Origin: Spartobacteria bacterium
GTDB taxonomy: Bacteria; Verrucomicrobiota; Verrucomicrobiia; Chthoniobacterales; UBA10450
NCBI GenBank assembly: GCA_021325495.1
Contig: JAJPGZ010000010.1
Location: 186,001 to 250,000 of the forward strand
DNA: 64,000 bases
Reading direction: 5' to 3'
Shown: piece by piece, positions 26,256 through 34,479 of the stretch
How positions within the stretch are numbered: position 1 is the stretch's first letter
Layout: every line of letters starts with the position of its first letter
Notes under the pieces: model-generated
Database searches by the model: none
What the model saw: only the letters and a program-made list of their open reading frames with translations
What the model was told of the DNA's origin: nothing
Position numbers and translations under genes: made by a program

Positions 26256-27206
26256 GAACGCGACTTCGACCGCGAGCGCTTCCTGAATATTGCGCGAAAG
26301 ATGATCGCGCATCACTTCGAGCCGGCGAATACGTTTCAAGATTTCGGCCGGCGAAAAACGCGTCGCCACGTTGGCTGTTTCTTTTTTCAGGCCCGGCAGA
26401 TCGCGCGCGGCCACGCCGGTCTTCGCGCGCAAAACATCCGACCACCAAACGAACAGCGTTTCGATCAACCGCGCGCGGCGCTGAAGATAACGACTTTCCG
26501 TGAGCGCCTTGTAATAATCTTCGCGCTCATCGAGCCACGAGCCGTCGGTCGAGTTTTTGTATTGCGCTTCCTCGCGCTTCAAGGCTTCGGCTGTTTCGTC
26601 CCGAATCTCCTCGCGGATCGAGCTGAGAATGCGCTGAAGATTCTGCGCGAGACGATAAGCATGCTGCACGTTCCAATTCTTTTCGCGCGCGAGATTGCCT
26701 AACGACTCGACAAGATCGACATCGTACTTTGGGGCGGCTCCGTTCGAGCTCGACGGCGTAAGCGTGATTGGCACGCAGCGCGAAATGATCGTGTCCGGCA
26801 ACGCTTCCGGCAGCGTGCTTAACAAAAGCAGCAACGAATTTTCCGGCGGCTCCTCCAGCGTTTTCAGAAACGCGTTTGCGGCTTTTGCGTTGATTCGATC
26901 CGCGTCGATAATGATCGCGACTTTCCGCGCACCCGTGCTTTGCATTTGCAGCGCGTGTTCGAGTGCACGCACTTCCTCAACCAAAATTTGTCGCCCCTTC
27001 GATTTCGGTTCGACTACAAAAATCTCGCGCGCGTTTGTGCTGAATACATCTTCGGCTTTGGTGCGATTAACGAGGCTCGCGATGTCCGCGGCGAGGGCGC
27101 GTTTGCCGCTCTCGGGCGGTCCGGAAATCAGATACGCATGCGCGAGGCGATTGCGCTCGTGCGCTGCGCGCAAAATCTCGAAGGCATTTTCGCGGGTGAA
27201 GGCCAT
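26235..27206 (-). CDS. holB: DNA polymerase III delta' subunit
   Basis: A 323-residue clamp-loader ATPase-fold protein. Sequence features: HERNRLAHAYLISGPPESGKRALAADIA (P-loop region), KSKGRQILVEEVRALEHALQMQS, ARKVAIIIDADRINAKAANAFLKTLEEPPENSLLLLLS and ISRCVPITL (SRC motif). The zinc-binding cysteines between P-loop and sensor seen in E. coli delta' are missing. Its start overlaps the stop of tmk by 3 bases, the common tmk-holB pairing. Acts with gamma/tau and delta to load the sliding clamp. Confidence 0.92.
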   Translation of the reverse strand: MAFTRENAFEILRAAHERNRLAHAYLISGPPESGKRALAADIASLVNRTKAEDVFSTNAREIFVVEPKSKGRQILVEEVRALEHALQMQSTGARKVAIIIDADRINAKAANAFLKTLEEPPENSLLLLLSTLPEALPDTIISRCVPITLTPSSSNGAAPKYDVDLVESLGNLAREKNWNVQHAYRLAQNLQRILSSIREEIRDETAEALKREEAQYKNSTDGSWLDEREDYYKALTESRYLQRRARLIETLFVWWSDVLRAKTGVAARDLPGLKKETANVATRFSPAEILKRIRRLEVMRDHLSRNIQEALAVEVAFLRVFTN

Positions 27207-27850
27207 CAGTTTTTTTGAAACTGCGGAAATCGCTCGACTAGCGTTTCCCAAATGTCGTTGTCGATCTTGTCAACATCGCGTGCGCCATCGATGAGCGCGA
27301 CGCGATTCGGCTCGCGTTTCGCCAGTTCGCGATAGGCATTGCGGACCGCTTCGTAAAACTCTTTCGGCTGTTGCTCCATGCGATCGGCCGGACGCGCGGT
27401 TTTGTTCATGCGCGAATGCGCCGTCGTAAGATCGACATCGAGCACGAACGTAATGTCCGGCCGGCAATCGCCCACGGCGAAAGCGTTGAGCTGCTCGACG
27501 ATGGCACGGTCGAGTTTGCGCGCCGCGCCTTGATACACCGTAGTCGAATCGAAGAAGCGATCCGAAATCACGATCACCCCGCGATCGAGTGCGGGCCGGA
27601 TCACTTCCCGCACGAGCTGTGCGCGGCTCGCTTCGAATAACAGCAGCTCGGTTTCCGAGGTCATGCTTTTCGCTTCAGTGTTGAATTGCAAAAGATCGCG
27701 AATGGTTTCGCCGATGGGCGTGCCGCCCGGTTCGCGCGTGACGAGAAATTCCAGGCCTAACGACTCCAGTCGGGCGGCCAGTCGCTTCACCTGCGTCGAT
27801 TTTCCGCAGCCTTCGCTTCCTTCAAAAGTGATGAACGGTGCGCGCGACAT
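27206..27850 (-). CDS. tmk: thymidylate kinase
   Basis: A 214-residue dTMP kinase. P-loop FEGSEGCGKSTQVKRLAARL at residues 7-26, then TREPGGTPIGETIRDLL and SDRFFDSTTVYQGAARKLD, which is the dTMP-binding DR[YF] motif, and a LID region with basic residues (MNKTARPADRMEQQ). It makes dTDP for DNA synthesis. VDLTTAHSR and DKIDNDIWE derive from repeat copies. It heads the tmk-holB unit. Confidence 0.95.
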   Translation of the reverse strand: MSRAPFITFEGSEGCGKSTQVKRLAARLESLGLEFLVTREPGGTPIGETIRDLLQFNTEAKSMTSETELLLFEASRAQLVREVIRPALDRGVIVISDRFFDSTTVYQGAARKLDRAIVEQLNAFAVGDCRPDITFVLDVDLTTAHSRMNKTARPADRMEQQPKEFYEAVRNAYRELAKREPNRVALIDGARDVDKIDNDIWETLVERFPQFQKN

Positions 27851-27914
27851 GACGTTGTCGATCTTGTAACAGCGCAGCGCGATTGTCGAATGCGCGAAGC
27901 CGTTGCAAAAACAG

Positions 27915-27948
27915 AAAAGCCGCCGAGAAATTCATCCCGGCGGCTTTT
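27915..27948 (-). terminator. Rho-independent-type terminator
   Basis: An 11-bp GC-rich stem (27915-27925 with 27938-27948) with a 12-base loop, T-rich on the 3' side when read on the minus strand. It lies 24 bases downstream of the stop of the PG-binding protein gene at 27972-29096. Confidence 0.85.
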
Positions 27949-27971
27949 GAATTAAATCTCTGCGTTTCGGT

Positions 27972-29096
27972 TTAGCCCATCCCGAGCGAATCGAGTGTCG
28001 GTTCGTCGATCACTGCCGTGGCCATGAGTCCCTGGTCGGCTTGGTAATCGCGGAGCGCTTGCCGGGTCAAAGGCCCGAGCAATCCGTCCACTTCACCTTG
28101 ATAGTAACCCATCTCCTGGAGCTCAGCCTGCACGTCCGCGATTACGCGGTCCGGCGGTTCGGCGCGATGACCGACATAGATCGGCGCATCGTAAGCGTAA
28201 TACTCGGCGCCCGGATCGTAACCCCACGCCGGATACCAGTAACCGTTGTTCCAGTAATAGTAACCGCCACCGATCAGCTCCACGCGCTGGAAGTGCGACG
28301 AATACCACATGCGATCGTGCCGTTCCGGATGATAGGAACGGAACACTTCGTACTGCGGCCCCTGCCAGCTTTCGGCTCCCTGGATGCGATAATTTTGCAC
28401 GAACTTAACCGGCGGGACTTTGTCTGGGCGCGGTTGCGCTTTGAAGTTCACATGTTGCTCTTTGATCTGAGTGACTTTCTGTTTCACTTGCTGAACTTTT
28501 TGCGGATCGCCTTTTTTGCCGCCGCCTGTACTCGCGGTCGCGTTTGCCGCGCCGGTTGCTCCTGCTGCGCTCGCACCCGGAGACGCACTTGCCGCCGCGT
28601 TCACGTTCGCGCCGGCGTTTTCGCCGCGGGCGTTCTTGCCTTTGCGGCCGTGCTTACCGAGCTTCTCTTGCTGGTCGTTAGGCGCGACTGATGCGGATGC
28701 TCCTGCCTCCGCGCCGGTCGCTCCAGTCGCTCCGGTCGCTCCGGTTTGCGTTGCGCCGCCGTTCTTCTCTTTCATGCGTGCTGCGCGACGTTCGGCTTTA
28801 TTGCCGCCCTGCTTCGCGCCGGGTCCGGTCGTAGCTTCCGGGTTCGAGGCGTTCGCTGCATCTGGCTGCGCGTTCGATTCGCCGCGCGCGGCTTTTCCGC
28901 CACCGCGTTGATGTTTGCCGCCCGCTCCACCTTCGGCGTTCGCACCGGTTTGACCCTGCGCACCCGAGGTTGCTTCGGTTTTGTTGTGTTTGCCCTTGCC
29001 CGCTGCGGGTGAGGCCGTGTCCTCAGGCTGTTGCGCTAACGCGGCTGAAGCCAGCGCCAGCGATAAGCCCATCACTAAACTCGTGAATTTTTTCAT
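27972..29096 (-). CDS. exported Gly/Ala-rich protein with peptidoglycan-binding domain
   Basis: A 374-residue protein with signal peptide MKKFTSLVMGLSLALASAALAQ. Residues 25-200 are a Gly/Ala/Asn/Lys low-complexity region including a collagen-like run of Gly-Ala-Thr. Residues 210-290 are Tyr/Trp-rich (GGGYYYWNNGYWYPAWGYDPGAEYYAYD). Residues 310-374 form a PG_binding_1 domain (VIADVQAELQEMGYYQGEVDGLLGPLTRQALRDYQADQGL). It probably anchors to the cell wall. Monocistronic, with its own terminator. Confidence 0.88.
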   Translation of the reverse strand: MKKFTSLVMGLSLALASAALAQQPEDTASPAAGKGKHNKTEATSGAQGQTGANAEGGAGGKHQRGGGKAARGESNAQPDAANASNPEATTGPGAKQGGNKAERRAARMKEKNGGATQTGATGATGATGAEAGASASVAPNDQQEKLGKHGRKGKNARGENAGANVNAAASASPGASAAGATGAANATASTGGGKKGDPQKVQQVKQKVTQIKEQHVNFKAQPRPDKVPPVKFVQNYRIQGAESWQGPQYEVFRSYHPERHDRMWYSSHFQRVELIGGGYYYWNNGYWYPAWGYDPGAEYYAYDAPIYVGHRAEPPDRVIADVQAELQEMGYYQGEVDGLLGPLTRQALRDYQADQGLMATAVIDEPTLDSLGMG

Positions 29097-29251
29097 ATTA
29101 GAAGGGTTAGGCGTTGCATGGGCGCGATTTATTCGAGAGCGCGCACGATTTAAATTTCACTGGCGATTCGTTCGCCTTGCAAGATCGACATGTACGCCTT
29201 GCACTTCCTTCCATTCATTCCTTGATTGCATCGGATTCAATCGCGTAATTT

Positions 29252-29422
29252 ATGCCCGAGGGCAGCGAGCTTATGGACGAAAAGCCGAAGGAAGAACAAC
29301 CGTCGCGCAAGCGAAGAATTGTTGAGATCGACCTGAGGGACCTGTTCGCCATTAAAGATCCAAAAGCCGGTGCCGCTTCGCCGAAACCGGAGCCGCCACC
29401 CGACCCGAAATCGCCTAACTAA
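29252..29422 (+). CDS. small charged hypothetical protein
   Basis: A 56-residue frame: MPEGSELMDEKPKEEQPSRK followed by RRIVEIDLRDLFAIKDPKAG and a Pro-rich end. It has the composition of a real small acidic/basic protein, and its stop codon forms part of a CCTAAC word directly before the GTG of the EVE gene (2 bases apart), so it is probably co-transcribed with it. ATG at 29273 is an alternative start. Family not recognised. Confidence 0.5.
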   Translation: MPEGSELMDEKPKEEQPSRKRRIVEIDLRDLFAIKDPKAGAASPKPEPPPDPKSPN

Positions 29423-29424
29423 TC

Positions 29425-29835
29425 GTGCCGAACTACTGGCTGGTGAAGCAGGAACCGGATTCATATTCCTGGGACGATTTCACCAGGGACAGGAAAACCA
29501 GCTGGACCGGCGTTCGCAATTTCACCGCGCGGAATAATCTGCGCCGCATGAGCAAAGGCGATGAGGTGCTGTATTATCACAGCGGCGAGGAAAAGGCGGT
29601 GATCGGAATCGCGAAAGTCATTCGCACCGCTTACGCCGATCAGACCGCGAAGGAAGGCGACTGGTCGACTGTCGATCTTGCGCCGGTCCGCCGGTTGAAA
29701 CGGCCGGTCACATTGCGCGAAATCAAAGCGGCGGGGCGCCTCAAAGACATGGTGCTCGTTAGGCAATCGCGTTTGTCCGTCATGCCGGTGAGCGCGGCCG
29801 AGTGGCGGGAAATCTTGCGCTTGGCGGCGGGCTAA
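29425..29835 (+). CDS. EVE-domain protein
   Basis: A 136-residue protein consisting only of an EVE (PUA-like) domain: YWLVKQEPDSYSWDDF at the start, WTGVRNFTARNNLRRMSKGDEVLYYHSG and IGIAKVI in the middle, DMVLVRQSRLSVMPVSAAEWREIL at the end. EVE domains bind modified bases in DNA or RNA. GTG start at 29425. A degenerate copy of the last 27 codons is repeated 0.75 kb downstream (30494-30580). Confidence 0.92.
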   Translation: MPNYWLVKQEPDSYSWDDFTRDRKTSWTGVRNFTARNNLRRMSKGDEVLYYHSGEEKAVIGIAKVIRTAYADQTAKEGDWSTVDLAPVRRLKRPVTLREIKAAGRLKDMVLVRQSRLSVMPVSAAEWREILRLAAG

Positions 29836-29918
29836 CCAAGTCGGCGGTGCGAACAAAGAGGACGATTGCTTCGCGTGCGGCGACCATTTGGACAACGAAA
29901 CACGAATGCTCTTGTGTT

Positions 29919-30455
29919 ATGCGCACTAACATCGCGCTTTGCTCGAGCAGAATTTGCCTCGCTATCAGCATCGCATTTGGCTTGTTGATTGATCGCGCCG
30001 CGGCGGCGCCAGCAAAAATCGACCCGTCGCGACAACACATTGTGGTCACGTCGGACGCAGATGCGCGCAAGAATTTCGTCACATTCACGTATCCGGTACA
30101 GCTCGCAGGGTGGCATTCGCGTGGCGGACTTCACCTCGGCTTCTATCGCCTCGAAGTCAGTTCAGAAGGCCAAGTTACGGCTGTCGAAATTCTGCGTAGC
30201 ATGGGGCACACGGTTGATGTGATCATGCTCAAGCAAATGATTCATTGGCACGCGCGCCCCGGCGGCGAGCGCGTCATCGATGTTGGCTGGCGCTTCGGTC
30301 CGAAACATTTTAGATACGCGAAGGATGAAGCTTATGAGCTACTCCTCGCTGATCCCGAGCATATCCCCGCGTATCTCGATAACGCGCCGCATTATTCCGG
30401 CTTCCGCAATTCGCCTGAAAGAATAGAAGAGGATCGTCTGTCGCGCGGGCATTAG
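29919..30455 (+). CDS. exported TonB-C-like protein
   Basis: A 178-residue protein with an N-terminal signal sequence (MRTNIALCSSRICLAISIAFGLLIDRAAAAP). Residues 60-145 (GGLHLGFYRLEVSSEGQVTAVEILRSMGHTVDVIMLKQMIHWHARPGG) follow the strand-helix pattern of the TonB C-terminal domain (x-G-x-V, long helix, then W or F). No proline-rich spacer. It lies between the EVE gene and a fragment of that gene, so its insertion here may be connected with the duplication. Function unknown. Confidence 0.65.
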   Translation: MRTNIALCSSRICLAISIAFGLLIDRAAAAPAKIDPSRQHIVVTSDADARKNFVTFTYPVQLAGWHSRGGLHLGFYRLEVSSEGQVTAVEILRSMGHTVDVIMLKQMIHWHARPGGERVIDVGWRFGPKHFRYAKDEAYELLLADPEHIPAYLDNAPHYSGFRNSPERIEEDRLSRGH

Positions 30456-30493
30456 TTCGTCGGCTACGGCTTCGGCGTCGAGCTTCGCAAAAA

Positions 30494-30580
30494 ATGAAGC
30501 TCGTTAGGCAATCGCGTTTATCCGTTATGCCCGTGAGCCCGGCTGCGTTCCGCGAAATCTTAAACTTGGCGGCTACCTAA
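30494..30580 (+). pseudogene. remnant of an EVE-domain gene (3' end duplicated)
   Basis: A 28-codon frame, MKLVRQSRLSVMPVSPAAFR then EILNLAAT, matches the C-terminus of the EVE gene (29755-29835) at most positions, including the CGTTAGGC word. The upstream part of the EVE domain is absent. Interpreted as the tail of a second, deleted EVE gene or of a partial tandem duplication. Silent third-position changes suggest it is not recent. Confidence 0.75.
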
Positions 30581-30602
30581 ATACACCGGAAGTTACCCGC
30601 CG

Positions 30603-31421
30603 ATGGAATCTGTAGCAGCGGCGGATTTTTTGCCGGTGATGGCGGCGGCCACAGGGCCGGCGCAGCATCTTGTCGTGTCGATTCACGACGTCGCGCCGGC
30701 AAATCGCGTGGTGGTTGTGGAAATGATGCGCGAGATCGCGAGCAAAGGCGTGCGCGTTTGCTCGTTGCTCGTTGTGCCCGATTACCATCATCGCGGCCAC
30801 TTCGCGCAAGATCGACAATTCACTTCGTGGCTGCGCGAGCTCGAAGCGCAGGGACACGAAATTGTCATCCACGGATATTTCCACCAGCGCCAGTCCCGGC
30901 CTAACGAATCATTGGCCGACAAGTTCGTCACCCGTTTCTATACCCGCGGCGAAGGCGAATTTTTCGATCTCGATTACGACGAAGCCTTTCGCCGCATCAC
31001 CAACGCGCGCGACGAATTCATCGAAGCCGGTTTGCGCCCGCGCGGATTCATCGCGCCGGCCTGGTTGTTGAATGCGGAAGGCGAACGCGCCGTGCGCGAC
31101 GCCGATCTCGAATACACCACGCGTCTGCAAACCGTGCGCGATCTGCGATCGGCGCAGAACTTTTCCGCGCGCTCGCTGGTTTATAGCACCGAGGCAGAAT
31201 GGCGAAGATCGACAAGTTTGCTCTGGAACGGAATGCTTGCCCGAATCTTGCGCGCGTCGCCGCTCATGCGCGTGAGCATTCATCCGCCCGATCAACGATA
31301 CCCGCGCATATGGCAGCAGATACTCGATTCATTAGATGAGATGACGAAGATGCGAACGCCGACGACTTATCGCGATTGGATCGCGGAACAACGCGTCGCC
31401 TCCGCGCAAGATCGACCATGA
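30603..31421 (+). CDS. DUF2334 polysaccharide-deacetylase-like protein
   Basis: A 272-residue NodB-fold protein. Motifs: VSIHDVAPANR (metal-site Asp), HEIVIHGYFHQRQ (HxxxH metal ligands), RPRGFIAPAWLLN and VSIHPPD. DUF2334 proteins are predicted carbohydrate deacetylases. No signal peptide is evident. The stop overlaps the start of the PHP-glycosyltransferase gene by 4 bases, so the two form one unit and probably act on the same glycan or glycolipid. FAQDRQFTS and RRSTSLL are written by repeat copies. Confidence 0.88.
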   Translation: MESVAAADFLPVMAAATGPAQHLVVSIHDVAPANRVVVVEMMREIASKGVRVCSLLVVPDYHHRGHFAQDRQFTSWLRELEAQGHEIVIHGYFHQRQSRPNESLADKFVTRFYTRGEGEFFDLDYDEAFRRITNARDEFIEAGLRPRGFIAPAWLLNAEGERAVRDADLEYTTRLQTVRDLRSAQNFSARSLVYSTEAEWRRSTSLLWNGMLARILRASPLMRVSIHPPDQRYPRIWQQILDSLDEMTKMRTPTTYRDWIAEQRVASAQDRP

Positions 31422-33802
31422 GCAAGTGCGACCTCCATATCCATTCGCGCTTTAGCGATCGCTCGGAAGAGTGGCTCTTTCGCCGTTTCGATTTTCCCGA
31501 TAGCTATTCCGATCCGCGCGAGCTTTACCGGCAACTGCTCGAGCGCGGGATGGATTTCGTCACCATCACCGATCACGACACGATCGAAGGTTGCCTAACG
31601 ATCGCCGATTTGCCGAACACATTCCTGAGCGAACAAATCACGACCTACTTCCCGGGCGATCCGTGCAAGATCGACATCCTCGCGTGGGGAATCTCGGAAA
31701 CGCAGCACGCGGCGATTGTCGATCTTCGCGAGAACATTTTCGATCTGCAGCGTTATCTTCAGACACAGCACATCGTTCACGCGGTCGCGCATCCGCTCTA
31801 CAGCATCAACGGCAAACTGACCGCGTCGCATCTGGAGCGGCTCATTCTCTTGTTCAAACGTTTCGAAGTGTTGAACGGATTGCGCGATGCGCTCCTGAGC
31901 GATCTCGCTCGCGATTTGTTAGGCAATCTCACGCCGGAGAAGATCGACCTCTACGCGAACAAACACGATCTCTGGCCAACGCACGCCGAGCCGTGGAAAA
32001 AGATTTTCGTCGGCGGCTCGGATGATCACGGCGGGCAATTCATCGCGTCGGCGTACACCGAAACGCCTCGCGCAAGATCGACAATCGAATTTCTCGAGCA
32101 CGTCCGCAGCGGCGCGTGCGAGGCCAAAGGCAAAGCCGGCACGCCGCTGGCGTTATCGCACGGATTTTACAACACGCTTTCGGCCTTCATCCAGGATCGT
32201 CTGCCGGAAAAACTCGGGCCGACCGGAAAATTGATCGAGCAAATGTTCTCACGCTTCATGGAAGGACGCGACCCGACCGAGTTGTCGCTCAAAGATAAGG
32301 CGACCGTTTTCGCGCAAGGCGTCGCGTCCGGAAAAATCTTCGAGCTGATGAAGCCGGCGAACATGTCCCTGTGGAACGAACTCTCGAAACAATTCCAAAA
32401 AGCGGAAGCGAAAGCGGACGACGCGATGGAGCCGGAGCGCAAAACGTTCTTGATGGCGAACACTGTCGCCGAGCAACTCGCTTATCGGTTGTTCACGAAA
32501 TTCGTGCAGCAAGTCGGGAGCGGAAACGTGGTCGAAGGAATGCAGGCGGTGAGCGCGATCGTGCCCATTCTCGTTATGCTCGCGCCCTACATTTACGGAT
32601 TTCATTCGCAAGCGCCGAATCGGAAATGGTTGCGCGAAGTTTTTCGCGCGATGACCGGCGCGATTCCGCCGGCGTTGCAAAATAACAAACGCGCGTGGTT
32701 CACCGACACGCTCGAAGACGTGAACGGTGTCGCGACCACGATTCGCAAAATGACCGCGGCGGGCGCGGCCGCGGGCAAAGACCTGACCGTGGTGACCTCG
32801 CGGAGCGAGTGCAAGATCGACAATATCCCTTTGAAAAACTTCGCGCCCATCGGCGAATTCGAGCTGCCGGAATACGAGCTGCAAAAGCTGAGCTTCCCGC
32901 CGATTTTGCAAATGCTCGATTACATTCAGCGCGAAGGTTTCACCGAGATCATCATCAGCACGCCAGGCCCGATCGGCCTAACGGCGTTGTTCGCGGCGAA
33001 ATTGTTGAATCTGCAAACAAGCGCGATTTATCACACCGATTTTCCGCAATACGTTCGCTTCCTGACCGAGGACAGCTTCCTCGAAAGCGTCGCGTGGGGC
33101 TTCATGCATTGGTTCTACGGACAGGTCGATACCGTGTTCGTGAACTCGGAAATTTATCGGCAAAGCTGGATCAAACGCGGTTTCGAGCCGGACAAATTGA
33201 AAATTCTGCCGCGCGGACTCGATGTCGATCTTTTCACGCCGCAACGCCGCGACGAAAATTTCTGGCGAAAATTCCAGCCGACGAACGGAGAAGTGCGCCT
33301 GCTTTACGTCGGCCGCGTCTCGAAGGAAAAAAATCTCGACGTGCTCGCGAATGCTTATCGCAAACTGCGCGACGAAAAATTGCCCGTGAAATTGTTCGTC
33401 GTCGGCGACGGACCTTATGCGAAGTCGTTGTCGCAGGATTTACCGGAAGCCTGCTTCACCGGCACCTTGCGCGGCAAAGAGCTCGCGAACGCTTACGCAT
33501 CCGCCGACATTTTTGTTTTTCCGAGCACAACCGACACCTTCGGCAACGTCATCATCGAAGCGCAGGCCTCCGGCGTTCCGGTCGTCGTCTCCGATTCCGG
33601 CGGTCCGAAAGAGCTCGTGCAAAATGAGACGAACGGTTTCATCACAAAATCGCACGACGTCGAAGATTTCACGGACGCTGTCCGCCGACTCGTGCAAGAT
33701 CGACAACTACGCGTGCGCATGGGCGAACAAGCGCGCGCCAGCGTCGCCGATCGCACCTGGCCGAGCGCGTTCGCAAAGTTTTGGGCGTTGACGGAAGTTT
33801 AG
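31418..33802 (+). CDS. PHP-domain / family-4 glycosyltransferase fusion
   Basis: A 794-residue protein. Residues 1-240 form a PHP metal-dependent phosphoesterase-like domain (CDLHIHSRFSD, TITDHDTIEG, HAVAHPLYSI, GSDDHGG). A helical middle (240-400) is not recognised. Residues 420-794 are a GT-B glycosyltransferase (IYHTDFPQYV, LPRGLDVDLFTP, LLYVGRVSKEKNLDVL, FVFPSTTDTFGNVIIEAQASGVPVVVSDSGGPKELV). A phosphoesterase joined to a glycosyltransferase suggests glycan or glycolipid synthesis with phosphate removal. Start at 31418 follows a one-base variant of the repeat and is coupled to the deacetylase gene. Confidence 0.92.
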   Translation: MSKCDLHIHSRFSDRSEEWLFRRFDFPDSYSDPRELYRQLLERGMDFVTITDHDTIEGCLTIADLPNTFLSEQITTYFPGDPCKIDILAWGISETQHAAIVDLRENIFDLQRYLQTQHIVHAVAHPLYSINGKLTASHLERLILLFKRFEVLNGLRDALLSDLARDLLGNLTPEKIDLYANKHDLWPTHAEPWKKIFVGGSDDHGGQFIASAYTETPRARSTIEFLEHVRSGACEAKGKAGTPLALSHGFYNTLSAFIQDRLPEKLGPTGKLIEQMFSRFMEGRDPTELSLKDKATVFAQGVASGKIFELMKPANMSLWNELSKQFQKAEAKADDAMEPERKTFLMANTVAEQLAYRLFTKFVQQVGSGNVVEGMQAVSAIVPILVMLAPYIYGFHSQAPNRKWLREVFRAMTGAIPPALQNNKRAWFTDTLEDVNGVATTIRKMTAAGAAAGKDLTVVTSRSECKIDNIPLKNFAPIGEFELPEYELQKLSFPPILQMLDYIQREGFTEIIISTPGPIGLTALFAAKLLNLQTSAIYHTDFPQYVRFLTEDSFLESVAWGFMHWFYGQVDTVFVNSEIYRQSWIKRGFEPDKLKILPRGLDVDLFTPQRRDENFWRKFQPTNGEVRLLYVGRVSKEKNLDVLANAYRKLRDEKLPVKLFVVGDGPYAKSLSQDLPEACFTGTLRGKELANAYASADIFVFPSTTDTFGNVIIEAQASGVPVVVSDSGGPKELVQNETNGFITKSHDVEDFTDAVRRLVQDRQLRVRMGEQARASVADRTWPSAFAKFWALTEV

Positions 33803-33811
33803 TTGTCGATC

Positions 33812-34441
33812 TTACAGCGTGCCGAAGTAGCGGTCGCCCGCGTCGCCGAGGCCGGGAACGATGTAGCCGGATTCGTTTAGTTCGGGATCAACCGCGGCGG
33901 TGATGATTTGCACGTCGGGATGTTGCGATTGCACTTGCGCGATCCCCGGTTCGCACGCGACCAGCGTGATGAATTGAATCTTAGTCGCGCCGTTCTTTTT
34001 CAAAAGCTCCAACGCCGCACACGCGCTGTGACCGGTCGCGAGCATTGGATCGACAAGGACAACTTGCGCGGCGCTAAGTTCGGACGGCAACCGACAAAAA
34101 TAGGTTGTCGGGCGCAAACTTTTTTCATCCCGATAAATTCCGACATGACCAACGTTCGCCTCCGGCAGAAAGCGCGACATGCCGTCGATCATGCCGAGGC
34201 CGGCGCGCAAGATCGGAACGATCACGACCGGGCCGGCCAGAATTTTGCCGGCGCATTTCTTTAACGGCGTTTCAATTTCGATGTCGCGCGTCGTCCACGC
34301 GCGCGTCGCTTCGGTCAGCAAAATGATCGAGAGCTCCTGCAGATTGCGCCGGAATTCGTCCGGCGCCGTGGTTTTCGCGCGCAAGATCGACAATTTGGAC
34401 GCGGCCAAAGGATGATCGATTTGCGTAACGTTCGAGCGCAC
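33812..34441 (-). CDS. upp: uracil phosphoribosyltransferase
   Basis: A 209-residue UPRTase for uracil salvage (uracil + PRPP to UMP). Signatures: VVIVPILRAGLGMIDGM, VGIYRDE, the PRPP loop VLVDPMLATGHSACAAL and GYIVPGLGDAGDRYFGTL at the C-terminus. Its stop codon TAA is the first part of a repeat copy that also fills the 9 bases separating it from the convergent PHP-glycosyltransferase gene. Confidence 0.95.
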   Translation of the reverse strand: MRSNVTQIDHPLAASKLSILRAKTTAPDEFRRNLQELSIILLTEATRAWTTRDIEIETPLKKCAGKILAGPVVIVPILRAGLGMIDGMSRFLPEANVGHVGIYRDEKSLRPTTYFCRLPSELSAAQVVLVDPMLATGHSACAALELLKKNGATKIQFITLVACEPGIAQVQSQHPDVQIITAAVDPELNESGYIVPGLGDAGDRYFGTL

Positions 34442-34479
34442 GTTGTGTAGAAGCGCGAGTTTTAGTTGTCGATCTTGTG

